A stretch of 64,000 bases of DNA, taken from positions 2,356,001 through 2,420,000 of the forward strand of contig NZ_CP025228.1 of NCBI RefSeq assembly GCF_004102025.1. Reading direction: 5' to 3'. The stretch is from Actinomyces qiguomingii (GTDB lineage Bacteria; Actinomycetota; Actinomycetes; Actinomycetales; Actinomycetaceae). The position numbers were made by a program, and so were the translations under genes. Below the pieces are notes generated by a model. That model searched no databases, was not told the origin of the DNA, and saw nothing but the letters and a program-made list of their open reading frames with translations. This document shows positions 29,576-38,156 of this stretch, piece after piece; position 1 is the stretch's first letter, and each line of letters begins with the position of its first letter.

Positions 29576-29655
29576 CGACCGAACTCGGCAGTCATATCGA
29601 CCGAACTCGGCAGTCATATCGACCGAACTCGGCAGTAACGTCGACCGAACTCGCG
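29576..29655. repeat. 22-bp tandem repeats
   Basis: Three full copies and one partial copy of the 22-bp unit CGACCGAACTCGGCAGTCAT+AT stand head to tail (29576-29597, 29598-29619, 29620-29641, partial from 29642). The first two are identical; the third differs at four or fewer bases near its end. They lie in the rluD-GNAT gap and are not part of any protein. Confidence 0.85.
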
Positions 29656-29664
29656 GGGTGGAGG

Positions 29665-29696
29665 GGTGGCGGAGTGGCGGGGTGGCGGAGTGGCGG
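29665..29696. repeat. 16-bp G-rich tandem duplication
   Basis: Two exact copies of GGTGGCGGAGTGGCGG follow the 22-bp repeats at once. The strand is almost free of C-rich stretches and could form G-quadruplex-like structure. Confidence 0.8.
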
Positions 29697-29705
29697 GGCG
29701 GGAGA

Positions 29706-30626
29706 TCAGGGGAGGCGCAGCACATCCAGGGCGTGGACCAGGTCGTCGGGATAGTCACTGCGGAAGGTCAGCTTGCCGCCGGTGATCGGGTGGGTGATGG
29801 TCAGCTCCGTGGCGTGCAGCCACTGCCGCTGAAGCCCGGTTGAAGCGGTAAGAGCGGAGTCGGCTCCATAGGTGGCATCACCCACGCAGGGGTGGCCAAC
29901 GGCGGCCATGTGCACACGGATCTGGTGGGTGCGCCCGGTCTCCAGGTGCACCTGAACCAGACTGGCACCGGGCATGACCTCAATGACGTCGTAGTGGGTG
30001 ATCGATGCGCGTCCGCCTTCAATGATCGCCATTTTCCACTCGCGTCCGGGATGACGGCCGATGGGGGCATCGATCGTGCCCGAGGATGGGTCCAGGTGGC
30101 CCTGCACGAGTGCGTGGTAGATCTTATCCACGTTGTGCTCGCGGAAGGCACGCTTAAGCACCGAGTATGCGCGCTCCCCCTTGGCCACTATCATCACCCC
30201 GGAGGTGCCCACATCCAAGCGCGAGACAATGCCCTGACGCTCCGCAGCGCCGGAGGTTGCCACACGCACATGCATGGCCTTCAAGGCCCCCAGCACGTCG
30301 GGCCCATCCCAACCGACGGAGGGATGCGCGGCTACACCGGCGGGCTTATCCACCACCACGATGTCATCGTCCTCGTACAAGATGCCCAGTCCAGACACGG
30401 GCGTCGACACCGGCTGGACCGGAGGCGGAGCCGGCAAGTCGACCTCAATGGTGGCCCCCGGCTCCAGCCTTACCGATTTGTCGGCGGTGACCCCGTCCAA
30501 CCACACCCGGCCCTGAGTGCACAGTACGCCGATCTTGGACCGGGACAGCCCGGTCATCCGGGCCAGGGCGCTGTCCAGGCGCTGGCCCACCAGCCCCTCC
30601 GGGACGGGCAGAAGCCGCAGACTCAT
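29706..30626 (-). CDS. rluD: RluA-family 23S rRNA pseudouridine synthase
   Basis: A 306-residue enzyme with an N-terminal S4 domain ([20 protein letters not shown]) and the RluA catalytic core. The catalytic Asp is in [17 protein letters not shown], with [18 protein letters not shown] before it and [20 protein letters not shown] after it. In actinobacteria this gene follows lspA; here its start overlaps the lspA stop by 4 bases. It is expected to make pseudouridines in helix 69 of 23S rRNA, as RluD does; the assignment of the exact site is inference. Confidence 0.92.
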   Translation of the reverse strand: MSLRLLPVPEGLVGQRLDSALARMTGLSRSKIGVLCTQGRVWLDGVTADKSVRLEPGATIEVDLPAPPPVQPVSTPVSGLGILYEDDDIVVVDKPAGVAAHPSVGWDGPDVLGALKAMHVRVATSGAAERQGIVSRLDVGTSGVMIVAKGERAYSVLKRAFREHNVDKIYHALVQGHLDPSSGTIDAPIGRHPGREWKMAIIEGGRASITHYDVIEVMPGASLVQVHLETGRTHQIRVHMAAVGHPCVGDATYGADSALTASTGLQRQWLHATELTITHPITGGKLTFRSDYPDDLVHALDVLRLP

Positions 30627-31270
30627 GCGCCTGCCTCCGCGTGATCGCCACGTTCCTCGCCAACGCGCGTACCGTCAATCTCACGGCCGCGCAGGGAGAG
30701 CACGATGATGATCCCGGCGGCGCAGACAATGGCTATGTCGGCCACGTTACCCACGAACCAGCCGCCGTAATCGATGAAATCCACGACGTGACCGCGCATC
30801 ACTCCGGGGGCGCGAGCCAAGCGATCGATCAGATTTCCTACCGCTCCGCCCAATACCAGGCCCAGCGCGGCCGCCCACCACGCGGATCCCAGCCGCCGCG
30901 ACACACGGACCACCACCACCGTCACGACCACGGCGATCAAGGTGAAGATCCAGGTCTGCCCGGTCGCCAAGGAGAAGGCGGCCCCCGGATTGCGAACCAG
31001 TACCAGCGTCAACCAGTCGCCCAGCAGACGTACGCGGTGTCCATCAGACAGTGCCGCCACCGCCAGGATCTTGGTCAACTGATCGACCACCACCACTAAC
31101 ACAGCCAGAGCCCAAAGAAGCGCCAGACGGCGCCGACGCGGAGTCCATGAGATCCTCGCCCTGGTCCGCGGGTGTTCCGCATCAGTGGCATCATCCACGA
31201 CAGGAGGGTGACCGGGGGCGCAGGTCGCGTTGGACCGGATCGGTGTGACGGGCTCGGGAGTCTCGCTCAT
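30623..31270 (-). CDS. lspA: Lipoprotein signal peptidase (signal peptidase II)
   Basis: A 215-residue aspartyl protease with four membrane helices that cleaves prolipoprotein signal peptides. The catalytic regions are [32 protein letters not shown] (first Asp) and [20 protein letters not shown] (second Asp). The N-terminal 45 residues are a non-conserved, polar extension. The ATG at 31270 has GAGGGA upstream; an in-frame start 37 codons earlier is unlikely. The gene lies downstream of divIVA. Confidence 0.94.
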   Translation of the reverse strand: MSETPEPVTPIRSNATCAPGHPPVVDDATDAEHPRTRARISWTPRRRRLALLWALAVLVVVVDQLTKILAVAALSDGHRVRLLGDWLTLVLVRNPGAAFSLATGQTWIFTLIAVVVTVVVVRVSRRLGSAWWAAALGLVLGGAVGNLIDRLARAPGVMRGHVVDFIDYGGWFVGNVADIAIVCAAGIIIVLSLRGREIDGTRVGEERGDHAEAGA

Positions 31271-31410
31271 GGTCCCTCGCGGGTCTTGAATGGTGGATAC
31301 GGCAGGTCGACGAGGTGCACCACACCAGCCGGCCGAGGCCGGGTCCCGCTTGGAACCGGCTGCCCCGACCGGCGGATGCACGACGCCGCACGTGGGCGTC
31401 GGCCCAACCG

Positions 31411-32019
31411 TTACAGGTTAGGTGTGGCCGACTCGTTGCCGTCCTCGACAGTGGTGAGCAGGTTGTGCAGGTAGCTCTTCAAGCGCGTGCGGTAATCGGA
31501 CTCGAAGCGACGCAGCTCGTCGATCTTGTGCTCCAGACCGGAACGCTCCTTCTCCAGCTGCGCCAGAGTGCGGTTGCGCTGGTCCTCGGCTTCCCGGACC
31601 ACCTGCTCGCCGGTGGCGCGCGCCTCGGCAATGATGCGCTCGCCCTCGGCCCTGCCGTTGGCAACGTGCTCGTCGTGCAGGCGCTGAGCCAGTTCGAGCA
31701 TGCCGGAGGCGGCCACCGGCTCCTGAGACTCGCCCGCTCCCTGGATGACTGGGGCCCGCTCGACGACGGGCTCGACCACGGTGGTCTCCTGGGTGGAAAC
31801 CGGCACCGGCGTCGCCTGAGCGCCCTCGCCCAACTCGGCGATGCGGGCGTTGGCGGCCTCCAGCTTGGACTTCAGGTCGGCGTTCTCGGCCTCGAGCTGG
31901 CGCATGGACTCGACGACCTCGTCAAGGAACTCGTCGACCTCGTCCTGCTCGTATCCCTCGCGGAACTTGGTTGCCTGAAACTTCTTATTGAGGACGTCGT
32001 CTGCGGTCAGCAGCGTCAT
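31411..32019 (-). CDS. divIVA: DivIVA (Wag31) cell-pole and growth-site protein
   Basis: A 202-residue coiled-coil protein that marks curved membrane and recruits the polar growth machinery in actinobacteria. The membrane-binding N-terminal domain reads TADDVLNKKFQATKFREGYE and DEVDEFLDEVVESMRQLE. A Pro/Val-rich linker (about residues 68-105) and a long second coiled coil with many Glu, Arg and Ala follow. The ATG at 32019 has GAGGTGACGACA upstream. A second, much shorter DivIVA gene precedes it. Confidence 0.94.
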   Translation of the reverse strand: MTLLTADDVLNKKFQATKFREGYEQDEVDEFLDEVVESMRQLEAENADLKSKLEAANARIAELGEGAQATPVPVSTQETTVVEPVVERAPVIQGAGESQEPVAASGMLELAQRLHDEHVANGRAEGERIIAEARATGEQVVREAEDQRNRTLAQLEKERSGLEHKIDELRRFESDYRTRLKSYLHNLLTTVEDGNESATPNL

Positions 32020-32129
32020 TGTCGTCACCTCGGTGTCGTTACGATAGATGCCACGAGCACCGGAGAACCGGCGACTCATGCGGACAGGTTACCTGAACTC
32101 CAGGTTCAGGCCACATTTGGACGCGCATG

Positions 32130-32348
32130 TCATGCGCCCGGCGTCACACCTCCCATCCCCATCAGACGTGCGTTGGCGCGCTCCAGCCGAGCCGTTCGGG
32201 ACCTCTCGGACGCCAGTTCGTTCTCGAGTCTGCGCATGGCGTCGATAACCTCATCGAGGAACTCGTCGACCTCGTCCCGCTCGTATCCCTCGCGGAACTT
32301 GGTCGCCCGGAACTTCTTGTTGAGTATGTCGTCCGTTGTCAGCGTCAC
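32130..32348 (-). CDS. Truncated second DivIVA-domain protein
   Basis: A 72-residue protein consisting only of the DivIVA N-terminal domain: LTTDDILNKKFRATKFREGY, then ERDEVDEFLDEVIDAMRRLE and a short coiled-coil stub. It is about 80% identical by eye to the first 45 residues of the downstream divIVA. The sequence GAGGTGACTGCC before its GTG mirrors GAGGTGACGACA before divIVA, so the two arose by tandem duplication that included the ribosome site. It lacks the linker and second coiled coil. It may dimerise with full DivIVA. Confidence 0.85.
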   Translation of the reverse strand: MTLTTDDILNKKFRATKFREGYERDEVDEFLDEVIDAMRRLENELASERSRTARLERANARLMGMGGVTPGA

Positions 32349-32582
32349 GGCAGTCACCTCAGCATCGTCGGATCGTAGAAGGAGCTCGGCCGGCCGGGCT
32401 CTCGTGCGGGCACACTACCCGAACACGAGCTCCAGACCTGGGCATCGGAGAATCTGAGAGGCATATCGCGTTGCCGGCGTCACCCCGGCGTCACTCGAAG
32501 ATGCCGGCAATCACGATACCATCACACAACAGGGGGGCGCCGTGTTGTCACTGTGATGTTCTACGGCTCCCGGAGACTCGCG

Positions 32583-32879
32583 TCATACCAGCAGCAGGAG
32601 CAGGCGCTGGACGACGAAGATGCCGAGCCACAGGACCAGGAAGCTCAAATCAATACCAAGGCCGCCCAGCCTCAACAGGGGCATGAACCGACGGATCTGG
32701 CGCAGTGGCGGATCGGTGAGTCCGTACACGACATTGGCCACGACGAGCACGGCACCGGTGGGCCGCCAGCTCCGGGCGAACAACTGGACCCAGTCCAGCA
32801 CCACCCGGATCAGCAGGATAAGCACATACAGATCCAGCAGACTCCACAGGATCCTGATGACGGAGAGCATGTGCACCAA
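32583..32879 (-). CDS. YggT family membrane protein
   Basis: A 98-residue integral membrane protein with two YggT-type hydrophobic segments (SLLDLYVLILLIRVVLDWVQ and LGIDLSFLVLWLGIFVVQRL) around the conserved middle GLTDPPLRQIRRFMPLLRLG. It is regularly found between sepF and divIVA in Gram-positive bacteria; its role in division or membrane homeostasis is not well defined. It starts 6 bases after the sepF stop. Confidence 0.9.
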   Translation of the reverse strand: MVHMLSVIRILWSLLDLYVLILLIRVVLDWVQLFARSWRPTGAVLVVANVVYGLTDPPLRQIRRFMPLLRLGGLGIDLSFLVLWLGIFVVQRLLLLLV

Positions 32880-32885
32880 AACCGG

Positions 32886-33347
32886 TCAGCTCTGGTTGAA
32901 GAAGCGGCCGTGGGCGTCCTCGGAGCCCTCGCCGTCGTCAATCGCCACGGAGGTTGGAGTCAGGAGGAACACGCGCGGAGTGACGCGCTCGATGGCTCCG
33001 TGCAGACCGAATACGAGGCCGGCGGAGAAGTCAACCATGCGGCGGGCATCCGACTCGCTCATGTTGGTCAGATTGACGATCACCGGCACTCCGTCTCGAA
33101 ATGCCTCGCCTATCACGCGCGCCTCGTTGTAGGTGGACGGGTGCACGGTGACGATGCGACGCAGATCCGGCGCAGGCGTCTCCTCGAAGGGCACCTCGTA
33201 GACATTGGCGTCAGCGTCGTCCTCGGCATACTCCTGTGCCAGATCCTGAGTGAAGTCGACGTGGGTGGTCTCGGCGGCGTCGGCGTAGTCCTCGTCGGCG
33301 GGCTCGGAGTAGCCGAGGAAATTGGTCATTTTTCGCAGCGCGCTCAT
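32886..33347 (-). CDS. sepF: Cell division protein SepF
   Basis: A 153-residue protein that anchors FtsZ to the membrane. It has an N-terminal amphipathic start (MSALRKMTNFLGYSEP), an acidic linker, and the C-terminal SepF domain (IVTVHPSTYNEARVIGEAFR, then VIVNLTNMSESDARRMVDF, and a GLVFGLHGAIERVTPRVFLL segment). Its usual upstream neighbour yggS is absent; pgeF is next, 135 bases away. Confidence 0.93.
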   Translation of the reverse strand: MSALRKMTNFLGYSEPADEDYADAAETTHVDFTQDLAQEYAEDDADANVYEVPFEETPAPDLRRIVTVHPSTYNEARVIGEAFRDGVPVIVNLTNMSESDARRMVDFSAGLVFGLHGAIERVTPRVFLLTPTSVAIDDGEGSEDAHGRFFNQS

Positions 33348-33482
33348 GAGTTGCTCCTTGTCCGTCCGGTTGTCCGTCCGGCCCTGCGACCCGGACGTGG
33401 TCGACGGTATCGGGCCTAAGCGCCCCGGCGTTTGATTCGCCGCGGCGTGTCATCCGATGCGCACCGAGCAGCGTCTGATTCT

Positions 33483-34289
33483 TCACTTGCGCACCGGCAT
33501 GACGATTCCGGCCTGCCTACCGGTGACACCGTCGCGGCGGTAGGAGAACAGCTCGGGGTCCTCGTAAGTGCACCGGTGCACATCGCAAATGTGCTGTACT
33601 CCGGACCGCTCCAGTTGGGCGGTTATACCGGCGACCAGATCGATGCCGGGGGTATTCCAACGCGTGGTGACGGCGCAGGCAGGCTCGATTCGCGCCGCCG
33701 CGTCATGCAGGTCGACGCCCACCTCGTAGCAGGCGCCGCAGATGGTTGGTCCCACGGCGGCCCAAATACCGGACGGGGAAGCTCCTGCACGCACCATCGC
33801 CGCCACCGCCGCCGGGACGATGCCCTCCAGCAGTCCGCGGCGTCCGGCATGCACCGCCGCCACCACGGCGCCACCGTCACCAGCCAACAACAGCGGCGCG
33901 CAGTCGGCCACCAGGACCGCAGCGGCCGCCGGGAGCATTCGCCCGCCGCCCGGATCGACTGACGCCGCGCAGCGGGCTTCGAGCAGCAGCGCATCGGCCG
34001 TGGGTGCGGTGTCCACGGCAGCGGCGGCGATGCGAATCGAGTGGACCTGATTCATCCAGGCAATGCCCGCCCTGCCGCCGAGCCCCATAGTCACGCCTAG
34101 CGTCCGCGCGAGACGGTCCCGGTGTTGTGCAACCCGGGCCGAGTCGTCGCCGACGTGAAGGGCGAGGTTGAAGCCCGCGTACGGGCCGCCCTCCGTTACC
34201 GACACCGGTTTACGGGTGGTGAAGCAGGCGCGGGCACCGGGGCCGATCTCGGCCTCGATCAGAGATCCGGCGAGCTCCTCCTGGCGCAC
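33483..34289 (-). CDS. pgeF: Peptidoglycan editing factor PgeF/YfiH (laccase-domain) protein
   Basis: A 268-residue multicopper-polyphenol-oxidase-like protein. It shows AGIAWMNQVHSIRIAAAAVD (metal His), VLVADCAPLLLAGDGGAVVA (Cys) and AAVHAGRRGLLEGIVPAAV (second His). Enzymes of this family remove wrongly incorporated residues from cell-wall precursors (PgeF) and show nucleoside-related activity. It lies directly after ftsZ with a 3-base gap, the standard place. Confidence 0.9.
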   Translation of the reverse strand: MRQEELAGSLIEAEIGPGARACFTTRKPVSVTEGGPYAGFNLALHVGDDSARVAQHRDRLARTLGVTMGLGGRAGIAWMNQVHSIRIAAAAVDTAPTADALLLEARCAASVDPGGGRMLPAAAAVLVADCAPLLLAGDGGAVVAAVHAGRRGLLEGIVPAAVAAMVRAGASPSGIWAAVGPTICGACYEVGVDLHDAAARIEPACAVTTRWNTPGIDLVAGITAQLERSGVQHICDVHRCTYEDPELFSYRRDGVTGRQAGIVMPVRK

Positions 34290-34292
34290 GGG

Positions 34293-35549
34293 TCAGCGCA
34301 GGAAGTCGGGCAGGTCGATATCGTCCTTCTCGGCGTCCACGCCGATGACCCGCGGGACGGTCAGCTCGGGCTGCGTCTGCGGTTCCGACTCATCGACAAA
34401 GGTCGGCACCTCGGCGGTCACGGGCGCCGGGGCGGCGACCGGGGGCGCTGCCGGAACCGCGGGTGCGGGGCGGGTGACCGGGTTCTCTGCGGCATGGGCG
34501 CCCCGGGCCGCAGTGGCGGGGCTGTTGGTGCGGGCGGGGGCCGCGGCGGCGGCCGCGCGCGACAGGTTCGCACCGCGGGAGTCGGCACCCGAGCCGACGG
34601 CGGGATCCTCGTCGAATCCGGCGGCGATGACGGTAACGCGCACCTCATCACCCAGGGCGCCGTCAACCACGTTTCCGAAGATGATATTGGCCTCCGGGTG
34701 GACGGCCTCGCGCACCAGATTGGCCGCCTCGGAGATCTCGAACAGCCCGAGGTCGGAACCGCCCTGGAAGAAGAGCAGTACACCGTGGGCGCCGTCAATG
34801 GAGGATTCCAACAGCGGAGAGGCGATCGCCTGCTCGGTGGCGGTAAGGGCGCGGTCCTCACCGGTTGCCGAGCCGATGCCCATCAGGGCGCTGCCAGCGT
34901 CCTGCATGACGGACTTGACGTCGTTGAAGTCCACGTTGATCAGACCGGGGGTGGTGATCAGCTCGGTGATCCCCTGAACGCCCTGCAACAGCACCTGATC
35001 CGCCTGCTTGAAGGCGTCGACCACGCTGATGTTGCGGTCGGCGATCTGCAGCAGCCGGTCATTGGGGATCACGATGAGCGTATCCACCTCTGCACGCAGG
35101 TTGGTTACGCCGTCTTCTGCCTGCGTGGCCCGCCGCCGTCCCTCGAAGGCGAAGGGACGAGTGACCACGCCAATGGTCAGCGCACCCAGGGAGCGGGCCA
35201 CCTTGGCGACGATGGGTGCGGCACCGGTGCCGGTCCCCCCGCCCTCGCCGGCAGTCACGAAGACCATGTCCGCGCCCTCAAGGGCCTCCTGAATATCGTC
35301 CTCGTGGTCCTCCGCGGCCTTGCGGCCGATTGTCGGGTCGGCGCCGGCGCCCAGTCCGCGGGTCAGATTGCGTCCGACGTCCAGCTTGGTGTCGGCGTCG
35401 GACATGAGCAGCGCCTGGGCATCGGTATTGACGGCAATGAACTCGACGCCGCGCAGGCCGGCCTCGATCATGCGGTTGACGGCGTTGACGCCGCCGCCGC
35501 CGACGCCCACCACCTTGATAACTGCTTGATAGTGCTGCGATTCCGCCAC
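34293..35549 (-). CDS. ftsZ: Cell division GTPase FtsZ
   Basis: A 418-residue tubulin homologue that forms the division ring. Motifs are [39 protein letters not shown], and the GTP loop [20 protein letters not shown], with the T7 loop [11 protein letters not shown] Pro/Ala-rich linker follows residue about 320, and the C-terminal peptide ends [10 protein letters not shown], the tail that binds SepF and FtsW. The GTG start has GGAGG upstream. Confidence 0.98.
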   Translation of the reverse strand: MAESQHYQAVIKVVGVGGGGVNAVNRMIEAGLRGVEFIAVNTDAQALLMSDADTKLDVGRNLTRGLGAGADPTIGRKAAEDHEDDIQEALEGADMVFVTAGEGGGTGTGAAPIVAKVARSLGALTIGVVTRPFAFEGRRRATQAEDGVTNLRAEVDTLIVIPNDRLLQIADRNISVVDAFKQADQVLLQGVQGITELITTPGLINVDFNDVKSVMQDAGSALMGIGSATGEDRALTATEQAIASPLLESSIDGAHGVLLFFQGGSDLGLFEISEAANLVREAVHPEANIIFGNVVDGALGDEVRVTVIAAGFDEDPAVGSGADSRGANLSRAAAAAAPARTNSPATAARGAHAAENPVTRPAPAVPAAPPVAAPAPVTAEVPTFVDESEPQTQPELTVPRVIGVDAEKDDIDLPDFLR

Positions 35550-35572
35550 TGTCTGCCTCCGCGTTCGGTGCC

Positions 35573-35588
35573 GAGTCCCAAGGGACTC
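35573..35588 (-). promoter_or_regulatory. Perfect hairpin in the ftsZ leader
   Basis: GAGTCCCTTGGGACTC forms a perfect 7-bp stem with a 2-base loop (probably opening to four) about 24 bases before the ftsZ GTG. The 148-base ftsQ-ftsZ gap is also the only sizeable gap between mraZ/rsmH and pgeF apart from those before mraY and murE, so it is the likely place of an extra ftsZ promoter. A CATAAG box 18 bases after TTGGGC is a weak candidate. Confidence 0.4.
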
Positions 35589-35697
35589 CCCTCAACCTTC
35601 AACCTAAAGTCGAGGTCTATACTTATGTCATTCTTCCGATGACGTGCCCAACGCTATGAGGCTCCTGCCCGCCGGAGGTGTATTTGGCTTCGGCGTG

Positions 35698-36642
35698 TCA
35701 GGAGGTGGTCGGACTGTGCGGACTGGACACGTCGTAGGTGTCCGCCTCCTGCCCGAGCAGCACCGCCAGCACCTGGGCCTTCAGTTCGCTGTCGGTGGCC
35801 TCCCCCCACACCACGGTGGCACCGTTATCCAGGGTCAAGGTCACCCGCGCGGTGTCCGAGACGGCGCCCTCGGACACGCGTTCCCGCACATCGGCACTCA
35901 GCGAGCCGATCACCTCGGTCACGGCCGACACCTGCGCCTGTGACAGCTCTCGTCCCGGGTCCGTCTTAATGACGGCCAGGTCCGCAGGAGCTTGCTCGAC
36001 CGTCTCCAGGACCACCGCCTCATCATCCAGCACCTGATAGCCGTTATCCGTGGGACGCACCGCCACCGGCACGCGCATGGTCAGCCTCACCTCCAGACCG
36101 TGGGGCCAGGACCGGGCCACCTCCGCCGCCTTCACCCGCACCAGCGAGTCGGCGACCTCCTGCCCTAGGGAGGCCACGTCCAGGCTCAGCAAGGAGCGAC
36201 CGGCATGCTCGGACAAGGTTTCCTGCACCGCGACGGCGTCAACCGTATCGTCGGCGCCGGTGACGGTGATACTGCTGGTGCGCAGGGCCAGCAGTGGCGA
36301 GAACAGCGCCGCCCATACCACCAGTGCCACTGCCACCGCGACAGCGCCAATGCGCAGTATCCACCCACGACGCAGACGGCGGCGGGCGCGACGGCGCTCG
36401 TCGATCCGGTCGCTCAGGCTCGTGGAGACCGCCCGTTCGCGATGATCACCCGGGACCGAAAGCGCCCTTTCATTTGCTTCATGGCCGTCACCGGGGCCGT
36501 TGCCGGCCCGTCCGGGGGTGCCTGAGGCGGCTCCAACAGCAGTCACCGAGGCGGATGCGTCCGGGGTCCTCCCACCGGAAGCAGTCGTTGGCGGGAGGGC
36601 CTCGGCATCGCGGCGTCTGGGCACACTGGGTTTGCGCATCAT
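35698..36642 (-). CDS. ftsQ: Cell division protein FtsQ
   Basis: A 314-residue bitopic protein: a long basic cytoplasmic N-terminus (about 120 residues), one membrane helix (ILRIGAVAVAVALVVWAALF), and the periplasm-side POTRA domain (SSITVTGADDTVDAVAVQET, then SWPHGLEVRLTMRVPVAVRP). It links the Z-ring to FtsW/FtsI. Its start overlaps the murC stop by 4 bases. Confidence 0.92.
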   Translation of the reverse strand: MMRKPSVPRRRDAEALPPTTASGGRTPDASASVTAVGAASGTPGRAGNGPGDGHEANERALSVPGDHRERAVSTSLSDRIDERRRARRRLRRGWILRIGAVAVAVALVVWAALFSPLLALRTSSITVTGADDTVDAVAVQETLSEHAGRSLLSLDVASLGQEVADSLVRVKAAEVARSWPHGLEVRLTMRVPVAVRPTDNGYQVLDDEAVVLETVEQAPADLAVIKTDPGRELSQAQVSAVTEVIGSLSADVRERVSEGAVSDTARVTLTLDNGATVVWGEATDSELKAQVLAVLLGQEADTYDVSSPHSPTTS

Positions 36643-38156
36643 GCCCGTTCCGGGTCGGGCAGGGAGGCGAGCAGGTCTAAGATCACCGGACCGAGCCGGG
36701 TCACGTCCCCGGCACCGATGGTCAGGATCAGGTCTCCCGGACGGGCGAATTCGGCGGCGGCGCGGGCGGCCACCGCCGGATCGGCAAGGTAGCGGGCCGT
36801 GCCCGAGATATGGTCCACCACCGTCTGCCCGGTGACCTGGGGAAAATCGGCCTGCGTCTCACGTGCGGGATAGATCGCGGACACGATCGTGTAATCAGCT
36901 GCGGCCAAAGCAGTACCGAAGCGTTCGGCGAAGTTGCGGGTGCGGGAGAACAGGTGCGGCTGGAACACTGCGATAACGCGTCCGCCACGCTCCTCGGCGA
37001 CCTCTCGGGCAGCCGTCAGCAGCGCCTCGATCTCGGTCGGATGGTGGGCGTAGTCATCGATGACACGGACGCCTCCCGCCTCCCCGCGGTCCTCGAAGCG
37101 GCGCCCGGAGCCACCGAAGCCGCTCAGGGCGCGAGCCATGGCCAGTGGCTCTACGCCGAGCTCGAGACCAGCCTCCCAGGCGGCGGCGGCATTGAGTACT
37201 ACGTGGTCCCCCGGGATGGTCGGCTCCAGCGGCACCAGTCCAACAGCGGGTGCGACGGCATCAGGCTCCCACCGGACCAGTTCGGCCTCCGTCCCGACGG
37301 CGCGGCGGCGGGTGATGATCACCTGCACGTGGGCGGCGCCGGGCACAGGCCCGCCGGGAATGTCGGTTCGGGCGGTGGTGCCGTAAGTGGTGACGCGAGT
37401 GCCGGCGGCTGCGGCGGTCCGGGCCAAGTGCCGGGAGCCGGGGTCGTCGGCGCAGGCGATCAACAGGCCTCCGGACTCCAGACGCTCGGAGAAGGCCACG
37501 AATGCCGCCGCGAAGGCCTCTGGCGTGCCGTAGTTGTCCAGGTGATCGGGTTCGATGTTGGTGACGATCTCAATGGTGGGCGCGTAGTTGAGGAAAGAGC
37601 GGTCGGACTCGTCGGCTTCGGCGATGAAGGCGCGGCCGGTCCCCAAGTGGGCGCCGGTGTGCAACGAGCTGACCACTCCCCCGATGGCGAAGGAGGGATC
37701 CTGACCGGCGGTGGTCAATGCCTGGGCCAGCATCGCCGACGTGGTGGTCTTGCCGTGGGCGCCGGCGACGGCGACGAAGTCGCGGCCACGTGCCGCCAGT
37801 GCCAGGGCCTCAGAGCGGTGGATGACTCTCTGGCCGCGTTCGCGCGCCAGCAACAGTTCGGGGTTGGAGTCTTTGATGGCGGTGGAAACCACCACGGTGG
37901 CTGCGGGGGGAACGTTGGCCGCTCTGTGGCCCACACGCACGTCCATCCCCCGCTGACGCAACTGTTCGAAGGCATCGCCCCCATTGGCGTCGGAGCCGGT
38001 GACGACGGCGCCGCGCTCGGCCAGGATCTGGGCCACCACGGACATGCCTGCACCGCCAACGCCGATCAGATGGAAGGCATGACCGGTCAGGTCCTGATCC
38101 GATGCCGGTACGTTTTGCGGATTCGGGGGGCAGTTGGATGAGTGGTCCGCGGTCAC
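36639..38156 (-). CDS. murC: UDP-N-acetylmuramate-L-alanine ligase
   Basis: A 505-residue Mur ligase that adds L-Ala to UDP-MurNAc. It has the N-terminal GVGGAGMSVVAQILAERGAV loop, the ATP loop VAGAHGKTTTSAMLAQAL, the VTNIEPDHLDNYGTPEAF segment and DDYAHHPTEIEALLTAARE. It overlaps murG by 4 bases. The first 25 residues are a polar extension that may not be needed. Confidence 0.96.
   Translation of the reverse strand: MTADHSSNCPPNPQNVPASDQDLTGHAFHLIGVGGAGMSVVAQILAERGAVVTGSDANGGDAFEQLRQRGMDVRVGHRAANVPPAATVVVSTAIKDSNPELLLARERGQRVIHRSEALALAARGRDFVAVAGAHGKTTTSAMLAQALTTAGQDPSFAIGGVVSSLHTGAHLGTGRAFIAEADESDRSFLNYAPTIEIVTNIEPDHLDNYGTPEAFAAAFVAFSERLESGGLLIACADDPGSRHLARTAAAAGTRVTTYGTTARTDIPGGPVPGAAHVQVIITRRRAVGTEAELVRWEPDAVAPAVGLVPLEPTIPGDHVVLNAAAAWEAGLELGVEPLAMARALSGFGGSGRRFEDRGEAGGVRVIDDYAHHPTEIEALLTAAREVAEERGGRVIAVFQPHLFSRTRNFAERFGTALAAADYTIVSAIYPARETQADFPQVTGQTVVDHISGTARYLADPAVAARAAAEFARPGDLILTIGAGDVTRLGPVILDLLASLPDPERA

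Noticed and set aside
29576..29655. 22-bp repeats considered as a CRISPR array
   Set aside because: The units are directly adjacent without spacers, and no cas gene is in the window.
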